From assembly GCA_020638975.1 (NCBI GenBank), contig JACKHN010000039.1, positions 1 through 50,720 of the forward strand: DNA of 50,720 nt. Direction: 5' to 3'. Made by a program: the position numbers and the translations under genes. This DNA comes from Planctomycetaceae bacterium (lineage in GTDB: Bacteria; Planctomycetota; Planctomycetia; Pirellulales; Pirellulaceae). Under the pieces are notes generated by a model, which was given only the letters and a program-made list of their open reading frames with translations, was not told the DNA's origin and ran no database searches. Below are positions 8,703 through 17,734 of this stretch, piece after piece (the first letter of the stretch is position 1; every line of letters starts with the position of its first letter).

Positions 8703-11417
8703 TTAGGGGCTGTAAAGCGACAAATCGGCGTCCAGCACTTTACGAATGCGACTTGCTGATTCCACCAAGTGGGCTCGTGAGTAGCTGTCAAGCTTGACGT
8801 TGCTCTTCAACATCTGGCCGATTCCCGCTTCGAGCGATGACAAATCCGCGTACGCAATCGTCTGGCAATCATCGGGAGCGGAGGTTCGTCCCATCGCTAA
8901 ATTGGAGAGCGTTCGCAGGTACTCGCGTTGCAAGCTGCGGCGCAGACTGCTGATCGCTGGTTTGCGCGTGGTAAAGTCGCCTTCTTTGATCGTATCGACT
9001 TCCGAGAAGATCGACTTGGTCAGCCGCTCGATTAGTTCAGCTGTTGTAAGTACGTCCACGTCGGGCGAGGCCTTAAGCTCGATGTCATGAATCCGCTCCA
9101 AGACCGTCGACGAAGTCAGTTGATCCAAGACACGCGTCTGCCACATCGAAACCACATCGTGTATTGGGAAGTCCTTTCGATTGGCGCCGGAAGTTCCCCA
9201 ATGATTCCAATTGGATGTTGCCAGATATTGATACAGGTCTTCCGGGAACTGATAAGGCTTGTCACTAAAGACCTGTTCTTCCAGCAATGTCAACGCTGCT
9301 CGCTGTTGAGCGACGTCAATGAGTTCGATCGGTGGCTTCGCATCTTTGTCGCCTTGGTGGCTGCGGCTGGTATTCAAACCACCGACGTACCGCGCGACAA
9401 AGAACATGCCCTGTCCGTGCTGTGACAATAAGATGTTCAACGCGCGGCGAGTTTGTGTATAGTCTTTGCCTTCTTCGGCCGTTCGCTTGATCAATTCGGG
9501 AATAATTTCCTGGACGACCTGAGCCCGCATCTTGGCATACTCAAGGGCATCGGCTCCCAAATCGAAACGGTTTGAATTCGGATCGGGATCACTGCCCACG
9601 GTGTCTTCGTCGGTCGCGTAGGCGAGTTGTGGTTCACCGCTCCGCGAGGCGATCTTGTTCAATTCTTTTACTTCGCCGGTCGTACCACCGGAAAGAGGCT
9701 TGTAGCCGTATTCAATGGCCCAGTAATCGTAAGGGCCGAGCGTTGTCGTGTAGTAATCGCCTTGTTCCCATTCCTTCGAGACGATGTTGGACGGGTTGTA
9801 ATCCATCACCGAACCAACCATCCCTGTCTCGCGAGTCTTCGTCGTATCATTCGCGTCTTTCAAACTGAGCATTTTACTGGCCTTGAAATTGTGACGCAGG
9901 CCGAGCGTGTGCCCGACTTCGTGCATCGTCACCTCTTTCATGCCTTGCATGATCAGCTTCTCTTTCAGTTCGGCCGCTTCGGCGGCTTCGGCGCGAGAAA
10001 GAATCGCTGCCGTTCCGAAAGCCATCTGACTCGCCATGCCGTCGCTCAAGCGACACTCGTGGTGCTTGCGGGCAATGCCAAACGCCTTCTGCGAAGTATC
10101 AGCGGGTGCATCGAGAGCGCCGCCCGTCATCGCCGCTACATCATCTGGGGTGAGCGTCTCGAATTCTTCTTTCCAAAACTTCAGGAAGTCGGCGTCAAAT
10201 ATGATGTCTGCGTCGAGGATCTGCCCTGTGTAAGGATTCACGCGTGAGGGGCCCATGGCGAAACCCGCATCCGCTGTGATCCAACGAAACGTGTTGTAGT
10301 TGATATCTTCCGGATCCCAATCCGCGTCGTCGGGTTGTTGGCGGACTTCGATCGCATTTAGCCAACCCGCCTTCTCGAAGGCTTTATTCCATTCAGCGAT
10401 GCCTTCGCGAACTGGTTGCCGATATTTATGCGGTACTGTCTTTTCGATCCAGAAGATGATCGGCTCTTTCGGCGGGTAAGGAGCGTCGGTAGCACCCGGC
10501 GGCTTCTCCAGATGCCAACGATTGATATAGCGGACGAACTGATCGCGGTCGCTGTCTTTGTTGTAATCCTTGCGAACCGTTAGGAAGTAGCCGACGCGAT
10601 CATCCGCCATACGCGACTGATATCCCGTGGATGCGAGCTTGCTGATCGAATAGTGAACGTTGATTGTCATACCGCGCGAGTCGGCCACCGTTTCATACTC
10701 CAAACGACCGCTGGAGGCGTACGTCGCTGCGACTTCGAGTTCGACGTTCTTTGGGAATGCCTTCACGGCGGCCCACGTCGAACGGTCCGAAGTGAAGCCG
10801 AACCCAGGCAGGAACTGAGAGATCTGCGGCAGGTCGCTCATAAAGACCGGCGTGAAGTCGACGAGATCGCCACCTTTGGGCCCCTTCGAGACGATTCGCA
10901 GGCTGAACAACACGCTATCGGTGTAAGCATTCTGCAGCGCGAAGCTCTCAGGATGACCTTTCTTCGCTTCGAAGCGAACATTTTTACGAATGACATGAAC
11001 GTGGTCGTCGACTTTGCGAAATGTCCATACCCAATCATCGCCAAAGCCCCAGCTATAACCGCCGAGCAGCGGGTTCATGCCCACGCCCTTCGCGATCGAA
11101 ATCAGCACGATATATTCGGACGTGTAGTCTGCTCCACTCATCTCGACGTACAGCTTGCTTTCCTTTTCGTATAGCGTCAGCATGCCGGTATGAGTCTTTG
11201 CATCTTTCAGGATTGCGGCATGGGCGGGAGCGGGAGCTTTTGCCTCGGTAGTCGAAGAAGTCGTTGAGGTGGCGGTCGCAGCCGGCGTTGCTTCTGCTGC
11301 TTTCGGATTCGCTGCGCCGTCAGTAGACGAGGCGGGGTCGTCACCATATCCAACCGTGGCGGTTATTAGTCCGATGCTGAGTACGACGAGAAGTCTGCAG
11401 AGAGCACTTAAATTCAT
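8703..11417 (-). CDS. secreted zinc-dependent metalloprotease (DUF5117/DUF4953 family)
   Basis: About 904 residues. The N-terminus (MNLSALCRLLVVLSIGLITA) is a signal peptide, followed by an Ala/Thr/Ser-rich linker. The central region has VTMHEVGHTLGLRHNFKAS near residues 495-513, an extended HExxHxxGxxHNF zinc site. SVMDYNPSNIV about 30 residues later resembles a metzincin Met-turn. The upstream part (TVPHKYRQPVREGIAEWNKAF, DINYNTFRWITAD, MGPSRVNPYTGQILDADI) matches the conserved DUF5117/DUF4953 arrangement. It should be exported and act as a peptidase in the periplasm or outside the cell; the substrate is unknown. ATG 11415-11417 is chosen over the upstream in-frame start at 11453 because AGGAA lies about 8 nt before it and the signal peptide starts there. 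It is transcribed divergently from the phosphotransferase gene. Confidence 0.9.
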   Translation of the reverse strand: MNLSALCRLLVVLSIGLITATVGYGDDPASSTDGAANPKAAEATPAATATSTTSSTTEAKAPAPAHAAILKDAKTHTGMLTLYEKESKLYVEMSGADYTSEYIVLISIAKGVGMNPLLGGYSWGFGDDWVWTFRKVDDHVHVIRKNVRFEAKKGHPESFALQNAYTDSVLFSLRIVSKGPKGGDLVDFTPVFMSDLPQISQFLPGFGFTSDRSTWAAVKAFPKNVELEVAATYASSGRLEYETVADSRGMTINVHYSISKLASTGYQSRMADDRVGYFLTVRKDYNKDSDRDQFVRYINRWHLEKPPGATDAPYPPKEPIIFWIEKTVPHKYRQPVREGIAEWNKAFEKAGWLNAIEVRQQPDDADWDPEDINYNTFRWITADAGFAMGPSRVNPYTGQILDADIIFDADFLKFWKEEFETLTPDDVAAMTGGALDAPADTSQKAFGIARKHHECRLSDGMASQMAFGTAAILSRAEAAEAAELKEKLIMQGMKEVTMHEVGHTLGLRHNFKASKMLSLKDANDTTKTRETGMVGSVMDYNPSNIVSKEWEQGDYYTTTLGPYDYWAIEYGYKPLSGGTTGEVKELNKIASRSGEPQLAYATDEDTVGSDPDPNSNRFDLGADALEYAKMRAQVVQEIIPELIKRTAEEGKDYTQTRRALNILLSQHGQGMFFVARYVGGLNTSRSHQGDKDAKPPIELIDVAQQRAALTLLEEQVFSDKPYQFPEDLYQYLATSNWNHWGTSGANRKDFPIHDVVSMWQTRVLDQLTSSTVLERIHDIELKASPDVDVLTTAELIERLTKSIFSEVDTIKEGDFTTRKPAISSLRRSLQREYLRTLSNLAMGRTSAPDDCQTIAYADLSSLEAGIGQMLKSNVKLDSYSRAHLVESASRIRKVLDADLSLYSP

Positions 11418-11682
11418 GATTCTGATTCCTGAGCAAAATAGGCAGGGTCGCACGCGAGGCTGGGATGCCAGCGCGCGATATTGTCACGGTGTGCACCTAA
11501 GCAATGTAGGTAAAATATACACCATCGTTAGGCAATTGCGACTCTTCTGCTTAAGAAGTGCAATCGTTACATTTTAGCCCGTCGCGGATTCTTGCGGCAA
11601 GTTCGGACAAGTCGGTGCTTTCTGCTAATTGTGCGGATTATTCGTTGGAAGTTATGTCACGGGAAGTGGGTTCTCTCCTTAG

Positions 11683-12669
11683 ATGACTGATTCGCGCGCC
11701 TTCGAAAATGTCTTGAGTCACTATCCGGACTTGTCAGTACTGGAAGCCGAACCTTTGGGGGGAGCCGGCGGCTTCAGCGGGGCGGCGTTTTGGAAGATTG
11801 AGACCGGCGGCTCGCAACTCTGTCTCCGGCGTTGGCCACGGGAACATCCAACGCGAACCCAATTGCAAATGATCCACGACGTACTGCGCCACGTTTCTCA
11901 AAACGGCTTCGACAAGCTGCCGGTTCCTTTCCAGACGCGGCAGGGCCAGACAATTGTCTCTGTCGCCGGACACTTCTGGGAACTCACCGATTGGCTGCCG
12001 GGAAAGGCCGATTTTCACGCCTCGCCCACGTCGGAGCGGTTGGAGGCTGCGATGCTTTCTCTGGCGCAGTTTCATTTCGGCGCAGAAGCATTGGCAATAC
12101 ATCCAGGGAGTCCGCCAGGCATTGCTAAACGGCGCGAACAGCTTGAGCGCCTTCGCATGTCTGGCACACGAGAACTGCTGCAGGCCATCACGACGGTGGG
12201 GTCGCAAGACTTCCGATGGCGGGCCGCGATGATATTGAACAACTTTGAGCAAGGTGCAGCCAAAACGCAGTCTCGATTGGCGATCGCAACTCGCGTTCGT
12301 GTGTCTCGTCAACCCTGTATTCGTGATATCTGGCACGACCACGTGCTGTTCGAGGGAAACGAGGTCAGCGGCATCATCGATTTCGGCGCTCTTCAAACCG
12401 ATCACGTAGCGTGCGACATTTCTCGACTGCTAGGAAGCCTTGTGTGTGGCGATCGCGAAGCTTGGGAGAGAGGACTCACCGCCTATCAATCCGTGCGTCC
12501 CTTGACCGACGATGAACTCATGCTGGTAGAGGCCTACGACCAAAGCACGGTTCTACTGTCTGGCATGAATTGGATTCAGTGGATCGCTGTTGAACGTCGA
12601 ACATTTGAAGACGAGAAACGCATCCACGAGCGAATGGACCAGATTATTTTGCGACTTCTTCAAATGTAA
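11683..12669 (+). CDS. APH/choline-kinase-fold phosphotransferase with variant Brenner motif
   Basis: A 328-residue protein of the aminoglycoside phosphotransferase (APH) family. A glycine-rich N-terminal loop (LGGAGGFSGAAFWKIE, about 25-40) and LCLRRWP (R in the usual ATP-lysine region) precede the C-lobe. The catalytic loop reads RDIWHDHVLF at 214-223, then SGIIDFG at 229-235. Aligned to the canonical GDLHPGNVL, the catalytic Asp is D215 and the DFG-like Asp is D233. The metal-binding Asn is replaced by H220. I infer a small-molecule kinase; the substrate (sugar, amino alcohol or amino acid) is unknown, and resistance to aminoglycosides should not be assumed. It is monocistronic, divergent from the metalloprotease gene, and has no strong ribosome-binding site. 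Confidence 0.78.
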   Translation: MTDSRAFENVLSHYPDLSVLEAEPLGGAGGFSGAAFWKIETGGSQLCLRRWPREHPTRTQLQMIHDVLRHVSQNGFDKLPVPFQTRQGQTIVSVAGHFWELTDWLPGKADFHASPTSERLEAAMLSLAQFHFGAEALAIHPGSPPGIAKRREQLERLRMSGTRELLQAITTVGSQDFRWRAAMILNNFEQGAAKTQSRLAIATRVRVSRQPCIRDIWHDHVLFEGNEVSGIIDFGALQTDHVACDISRLLGSLVCGDREAWERGLTAYQSVRPLTDDELMLVEAYDQSTVLLSGMNWIQWIAVERRTFEDEKRIHERMDQIILRLLQM

Positions 12670-12843
12670 CGGGCGTGTAACGTGTGGCCCAATTGTGCGG
12701 CAGTTCACCAAACGATTTCGGTCAACTCCCGATAATGAATGCAAGATTATCAGAAACGACGAGAGATCGTCCGTTGACCCGAGATTTCAATCTTCCGTAG
12801 AATCCCTGTTTGCCCGCCAGAATTCCCCTAAAGGTAATCCAGC

Positions 12844-15393
12844 ATGAATCGGCTACTTCAGTCCGTTTCGACTCTCTTCGCTTGTCTCGTGTTTTCGCTT
12901 GGGCCGCTCGCATTCGCCCAGGAGACGACGGATCTGCCGAAATTGAACATCATCGACCAACTGGGCATCCCAGGCTTGGGCAGTTCGTCGGGCGGCGAGA
13001 AGGCTACGTTTTCGGCGGAATACCGAATTACTGAAGGCAGCCGCGAGGGTCAGGTTTCGGTAACCGCGACCATGGAGCCACAGTGGCATGTGTATTCGGT
13101 AACACAACTTCCCGGCGGTCCAATGGTTTCGGTCATCAAGCTCGCTTCGTCAGCGCAAGCGGCCATTACGGGCGAGTTCACGCCGGATGTACCTCCGCAT
13201 ATCAAGCAGTACGAGTTCTTTGATGTGCCGGTCGAGGAGCATGACGGCACTGTTACTTGGACCGCACCGATCCAACTCGCCGAAGGCGTCGACCCGACGA
13301 AGACGGACCTACAACTGAAATTCAATGGGCAGGTGTGCCAAGATGAAGGTGCGTGCATCCCGATTGCGAATAAGGCCGTGGTCGCCAAGTTCGCAGGCTA
13401 TATCAAGTCGGAGCCGAAGGTCACCGAGTTTCAGACCGACGCGGCGCACGCAACTCTGCGAGGAAACGTGAGTCCGGCGACGGCTCGTCCAGGCGATTCG
13501 GTTTCGCTAGTGCTGACGGTAGAGCCAGAATCTGGCTGGCACATTTACGCCTACGCCAAGCAAGATCCATTGCTGCTCACGAAGCCAACACTGATCGCGA
13601 TCCGCGAACCAAAGGATTGGCAAGCATCGGTCGCCACGGCAACTGCGAAGCCGGTCGAGCATGAAACGGGCCTCGACGAAGAGCCGTTGGCATACTTCCA
13701 CGAAGAACCAGTTAGTTGGTCGATCGAGATCACCATACCAAAGGACACCACCCCGGGTACCTACACGATCGCCGGGTTGATCGGCTATCAAACGTGTACG
13801 CTCAGCCAATGCGACCTCCCGACCGGAGCGGCATTTCGTGGCACGATCAATGTTGCTTCCGAGGCCAAGCCAGGAGAGTCACTGCTTAGCTTCACTGCAG
13901 CCAATTACAAAGATGCTGCAACGCTTACGAACCAGACCGAATCGCGAGCTGCATCGTCGTCAGAGCATGTTGCCGACGGAGGTGCGAAGCTCGATCTGAA
14001 TAACCTCGACACGCAAAGCTCTACCGCCGAGCTATCGACCCCCGTCGTCTTGATGATGGCGTTCGCGGCTGGCTTCATCCTGAACTTCATGCCCTGCGTC
14101 TTACCGGTGATCGGCCTCAAAGTAATGGCGTTCGTTCAACAAGCCGGCGACAGTCGCGCCCGCAGCTTCATGCTGAACGTGTGGTACAGCCTCGGGCTGA
14201 TGTCTGTATTTCTGATCCTCGCCACGCTGTCCGTGTTCATGGGACTCGGCTGGGGCGAGCAATTCAGCAGCGTCACCTTTAGCGTAATTCTGACTTCCGT
14301 CGTGTTCGCATTTGCACTGAGTTTCCTCGGTGTTTGGGAAATCCCGATCCCTGGCTTTGTCGGCACAGGCAAGGTCAATAACCTCGCCACGAAGGAAGGT
14401 CCCTCTGGGGCGTTTTTCAAAGGCGTATTGACCACCGTATTGGCAACACCGTGTAGTGGCCCTTTACTTGGATCGGCGCTGACTTGGGCGGTATCGCAAC
14501 CGCCCGTGGTTGCCTACGCGGGATTTGGTTGCGTGGGACTGGGTATGGCAAGTCCTTATTTGCTGATCGGTGCCTTTCCGCAATTGGTCTCGTTCCTGCC
14601 CAAACCGGGCGCGTGGATGGACACGTTCAAGCATTTGATGGGCTTCGTATTGCTAGGAACCGTGATCTTTCTGCTCACGTTCATTCCAATCCCGTACGTT
14701 GTGCCGACGGTCGCATTCATGATGGGATTATGGGCGGCATTTTGGTGGATCGGTCGGGTGCCGCTTACTGAGTCGCTCGACAAAAAGGGAGCAGCTTGGG
14801 TTGCGGCAACGGCATTCGCTGTGCTGATTGGCCTGCTCTCGTACGGCGCACCGTTTGAGCCAGTTCGAACAACTAACCTTGTCGCGATTATGACCTCTCG
14901 CTTCCAACGTGCTGTCGATCAGGAGTTATCGACTCGAAACGTCTCGCTTCCTGCGACACGTGAAGGGGGGGCGAGTGCCGAGAGTACAGAGCTTGCTTGG
15001 CGACCTTATAGTCAGCAGTTACTCGAACAACTCACGTCCGAGAAGAAGACGGTGTTCGTCGACTTCACGGCTGATTGGTGACTGACGTGCAAGTCAAACG
15101 AGGCGGTCGCCTTGAACACCGAAGAAACGAAGAACTACGTCGAAGAACATGGGATCATCGCACTACGAGCGGATAAGCAGCATCAAGCAGTGGAAGTCAA
15201 TCGCCTACTGGAACAGCTTGGCAACAAGTCAGGTGCCATTCCGTTTTATGCAATCTTTCCCGCAGGCAGCCCGAACAAACCCATCTTGCTTGACGGCGTC
15301 TTCACGTCGCCAAAGCCATTTATTGAGGCGTTTGAGAAGGCAAACGCTTCGTCACTCGGCGGCGAGTCGCTGGCAAAGTCCAGCAGCAACTAG
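12844..15393 (+). CDS. dsbD: DsbD-type thiol:disulfide interchange protein with in-frame UGA (candidate selenoprotein)
   Basis: Read through the UGA at 15079-15081, this is an 849-residue protein. Order: signal peptide; two DsbD-alpha-like periplasmic domains, each with a Cys pair (C165/C171 in VCQDEGACIP and C318/C323 in TCTLSQCDLP); an eight-helix CcdA-like membrane domain with C418 (NFMPCVLPVIG) and C537 (ATPCSGPLLG); and a C-terminal thioredoxin domain. The latter begins VFVDFTADW, then UGA (codon 746), then LTCK with C749, and ends with a cis-Pro segment IPFYAIFPAG. The canonical sequence is DFTADWCLTCK, so the UGA replaces exactly the first catalytic Cys. The frame then stays open for 103 sense codons with normal family sequence. 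DsbD carries electrons from cytoplasmic thioredoxin to periplasmic thiol proteins. A nonsense mutation or base error is the main alternative to selenocysteine. ATG 12844 has AAGG about 9 nt upstream. Confidence 0.85.
15079..15081 (+). other. in-frame UGA at the first catalytic Cys position of the DsbD thioredoxin motif
   Basis: The codon between TGG (Trp745) and CTG (Leu747) is TGA. It sits where DsbD homologues have TGC or TGT, giving UxxC in place of CxxC. UxxC is a recurring redox motif in selenoproteins. UGA is used as a real stop in many genes of the window (for example 201-203, 1505-1507, 35275-35277, 47293-47295), so general code reassignment is not the explanation. Confidence 0.75.
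15099..15114 (+). promoter_or_regulatory. candidate bacterial SECIS hairpin downstream of UGA
   Basis: CGAGGC (15099-15104) pairs with GCCUUG (15109-15114), including one G-U pair, around a GGUC loop (15105-15108). The loop GU lies 25-26 nt after the UGA. Bacterial SECIS elements are short stem-loops just downstream of the UGA whose apical loop presents G and U to SelB. The Escherichia coli fdhF loop also contains GGUC. The stem is short and lies within coding sequence, so chance pairing cannot be excluded. Confidence 0.5.
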
Positions 15394-15481
15394 AGCGGTC
15401 TTTGGATGAGTGTAGCGTTGTTTCGTCAAGGCGCCCTAGGAAGTAGACTGCCACAGCCGCTACACGTCCGTGCGACTCGCA

Positions 15482-16786
15482 CTAGCCGCGTCCTTGCGAC
15501 ACGATCTTCAGTTGAATCTTGCTGATTAGATTGGCACATTGCGTCAGGAAAATCGAGAAGCTTCGATCGCCGCGGAGTTCTTCTTCGGTGAACTCATGCA
15601 ATGCTTTCAGTTTGATGCGAGTTACATCGTCGAGATACTTTTGAAGCTTTTCGATGTCGGTCGTAGTCATTTGTTCGGCTTCGATCCGCAACGTTTCTTC
15701 CAGGAATCGATCGAGGTGTTCTTTTTGTCGACGGATGATCTCCTGGTTCTCTCTATCGCGTAGACGCCGCCATCGGTGCCACAGCAAGTAGATACCAGCT
15801 CCTATCGCAAACAGCAGTTCCTTGCCGGCGGCTAGCGATTCCATCACGTTGGCCAAGAGCCCAATGTCATCGGACGGGTGGAAGTACCGGTAAGCTTCTG
15901 AATGCAACTGCGTCGAGACCCATAGTGTAGATTCATGTCGCGGAATCAAAGTCGGAACTTGTAATCGCAAGTTCTCCTCATGGATCGCGGACAGGGCCGC
16001 ATCGACCAAATCGGGATGAGCATCCGGACGTGCGATCAAGTACGCAGTCGTTGCCAAGGTTGGTGTCGGCTGTTCAGGGACAGCGGGACGCTCTGAGAAC
16101 AACCCGGAAGGAATCTCCATGCGGCGAAAATACGGATCACGCATTTCGACGGCGGCCGTATCGAGAATTGGAAGCAACTTGAAGTCGTTCGTTTCCAGGA
16201 CGTCGTTGATGTCATGGTTCTCGATACCTGTCGTCACGATTGCGGCGTCGAGCGCCGGTGTATCGAGCAAGTGCTTGAAGTACAGGTCGTTATTCCCAAA
16301 CTCTTCGGGGCCAATCTCAAACCGAGCCAGTAGACTGATCGCGCTTGCTCGCATCCCTGAGCCTTCGCGTCCTAGCGCGACGTTGCGACCGAGTAGATCG
16401 GGCATCGATTCGATGCCGCGATCCTTGCGAACAATCACCAATACCAACTCGGGATAGAGCGGCGTGATGACGGTGAGACCGCCCAAAGCGATCGATCCGC
16501 CTTGGATAATGGCAATATCTGCGTCGCCGTTCCGTAACATCTCCACGTTCTGCACCGAACCCGCAGTCGTGACCACATCCGTGCCTCGACCTAGGCGGCG
16601 TTCAAGCGACGTGCGAATCTCACCACCTAGTGCAAAGTACAGGCCACCTTCCTCGCCAGTGGCAATCACGATGTTTTGTGGTAGTGTCTCTCGTCCCGCA
16701 ATCCAAATCACCACGGACACGATCAATACGGCGACCATCGACCATGTCAGCCACCTCCCAAGCGTCTTTGTGGCAACCAAAGGCAT
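15482..16786 (-). CDS. TAXI-family TRAP-type solute-binding protein, membrane-anchored
   Basis: A 434-residue protein. An N-terminal hydrophobic helix (about 11-29) precedes a TAXI-type binding domain: IVIATGEEGGLYFALGGEI, TAGSVQNVEMLRNGDADIAIIQGG, and ALGREGSGMRASAISLL. These are the family landmarks of TRAP-associated extracytoplasmic immunogenic proteins. A second membrane helix (about 335-352, LLFAIGAGIYLLWHRW) is followed by a charged, likely coiled-coil tail of about 80 residues ending near the C-terminus. The binding domain should face the periplasm and the tail the cytoplasm. No TRAP permease gene is nearby, so its transport partner, if any, is elsewhere; a sensing role is possible. 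It lies 66 nt downstream of hisG on the same strand and may be cotranscribed. Confidence 0.82.
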   Translation of the reverse strand: MPLVATKTLGRWLTWSMVAVLIVSVVIWIAGRETLPQNIVIATGEEGGLYFALGGEIRTSLERRLGRGTDVVTTAGSVQNVEMLRNGDADIAIIQGGSIALGGLTVITPLYPELVLVIVRKDRGIESMPDLLGRNVALGREGSGMRASAISLLARFEIGPEEFGNNDLYFKHLLDTPALDAAIVTTGIENHDINDVLETNDFKLLPILDTAAVEMRDPYFRRMEIPSGLFSERPAVPEQPTPTLATTAYLIARPDAHPDLVDAALSAIHEENLRLQVPTLIPRHESTLWVSTQLHSEAYRYFHPSDDIGLLANVMESLAAGKELLFAIGAGIYLLWHRWRRLRDRENQEIIRRQKEHLDRFLEETLRIEAEQMTTTDIEKLQKYLDDVTRIKLKALHEFTEEELRGDRSFSIFLTQCANLISKIQLKIVSQGRG

Positions 16787-16852
16787 CTTGCTGAGGCTCC
16801 TGAAACCAGAACCGCGTGTTGCCCCGCCATAGAATGTGGCGGAGTCGCATCA

Positions 16853-17731
16853 CTATTCAATGATCTTGTTGATCGGATACTCGACGATGCCGCGTGCCCC
16901 AGCAGCCTTTAACTGTGGCACGATTGTGCGGACAAAACGTTCTTCGACAATGGTGTTGATGTCTGCCCATTTGGGATCGGACAGCGAAGATACTGTCGGC
17001 TTCTGCAACGCGGGAAGCAACTCGAGGATCGTGTCGATGTGCTCGCGTTCGACATTCATCATCAACCCAACCTTGCCCTCGGCAGCCAGGCAGGATTGCA
17101 GCATCAGCGCGATGTTGTCGAGTTTCTCTCGCTTCCATGGATCGCAGTGTGCGGACTGGTTAGCGATGAAACGAGTCGTGCTTTGCATCACCTCGTCCAG
17201 GATTCGCAAATCATTGGCGCGGAGCGAACTGCCGGTCTCGGTGACTTCGACGATCGCATCACACAGCTTGGGCGGTTTGACTTCCGTGGCACCCCACGAA
17301 AACTCGACCTTCGCGTTCACACCGTGCTTGGCGAGATAACCCTTAGTTAAACCGACTGCCTCCGTAGCGATGCGTTTGCCTTCTAGATCCTGGACCGACT
17401 TGATTGGTGAATCGTTGGGGACACACAACACCCAGCGAACTGGGCGGCGGCTGACTTTTGAGAAAACTAGTTCGCAAATCTCGATGACATCAGCTTCCGT
17501 TTCGACGACCCAGTCGCGGCCCGTGATTCCGGCATCGAGCACACCTTGCTCGACATAACGCGCCATCTCCTGTGCTCGAATCAGCAGGCACTCGATCTCG
17601 TCGTCGTCGATCGAGGGATAGTACGAACGCGAGGAGAACGTAATGCTGTAGCCAGCCTTCTTGAACAAGGCGGCTGTCGATTCTTGCAGACTGCCGGCGG
17701 GAATGCCGAGCTTCAAAATGTTGTCGGCCAT
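16853..17731 (-). CDS. hisG: ATP phosphoribosyltransferase, long form (first of two hisG copies)
   Basis: A 292-residue HisG, the first enzyme of histidine synthesis (ATP plus PRPP to N1-phosphoribosyl-ATP). Visible features are LGIPAGSLQESTAALFKKAG at the N-terminus, SYYPSIDDDEIECLLIRAQ, DAGITGRDWV, and the PRPP-site motif EVTETGSSLRANDLRIL near residues 160-176. A C-terminal regulatory ACT-like domain of about 80 residues (KVGLMMNVEREHIDTILELL onwards) makes this the long, histidine-regulated form. It starts 3 nt after the hisI stop, so the pair is one operon. A second, distinct long-form hisG lies at 34427-35278. The two share the fold and the ETGS(S/T)L motif but differ clearly in the N-terminal region, so they are not a recent duplication. 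Confidence 0.9.
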   Translation of the reverse strand: MADNILKLGIPAGSLQESTAALFKKAGYSITFSSRSYYPSIDDDEIECLLIRAQEMARYVEQGVLDAGITGRDWVVETEADVIEICELVFSKVSRRPVRWVLCVPNDSPIKSVQDLEGKRIATEAVGLTKGYLAKHGVNAKVEFSWGATEVKPPKLCDAIVEVTETGSSLRANDLRILDEVMQSTTRFIANQSAHCDPWKREKLDNIALMLQSCLAAEGKVGLMMNVEREHIDTILELLPALQKPTVSSLSDPKWADINTIVEERFVRTIVPQLKAAGARGIVEYPINKIIE

Positions 17732-17734
17732 CGC

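Noticed and set aside
9627..10247. Plus-strand frame of 206 codons opposite the metalloprotease
   Set aside because: It overlaps the zinc-site region of a clear protease gene on the other strand and has no recognisable pattern.
11734..12405. Minus-strand frame of 223 codons opposite the phosphotransferase
   Set aside because: It is the shadow of a gene with a clear APH catalytic loop. No ribosome-binding site or domain is visible.
12844..15081. A different genetic code with UGA read as Trp or Cys
   Set aside because: UGA ends many genes in the window at expected places, including ATGA overlaps between operon genes, so UGA is a normal stop codon.
15112..15393. Separate small gene of about 93 codons after the UGA
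   Set aside because: It is in frame with the upstream DsbD gene, starts only at a TTG, lacks a ribosome-binding site, and contains the second half of the thioredoxin domain. It reads better as the continuation of one protein.
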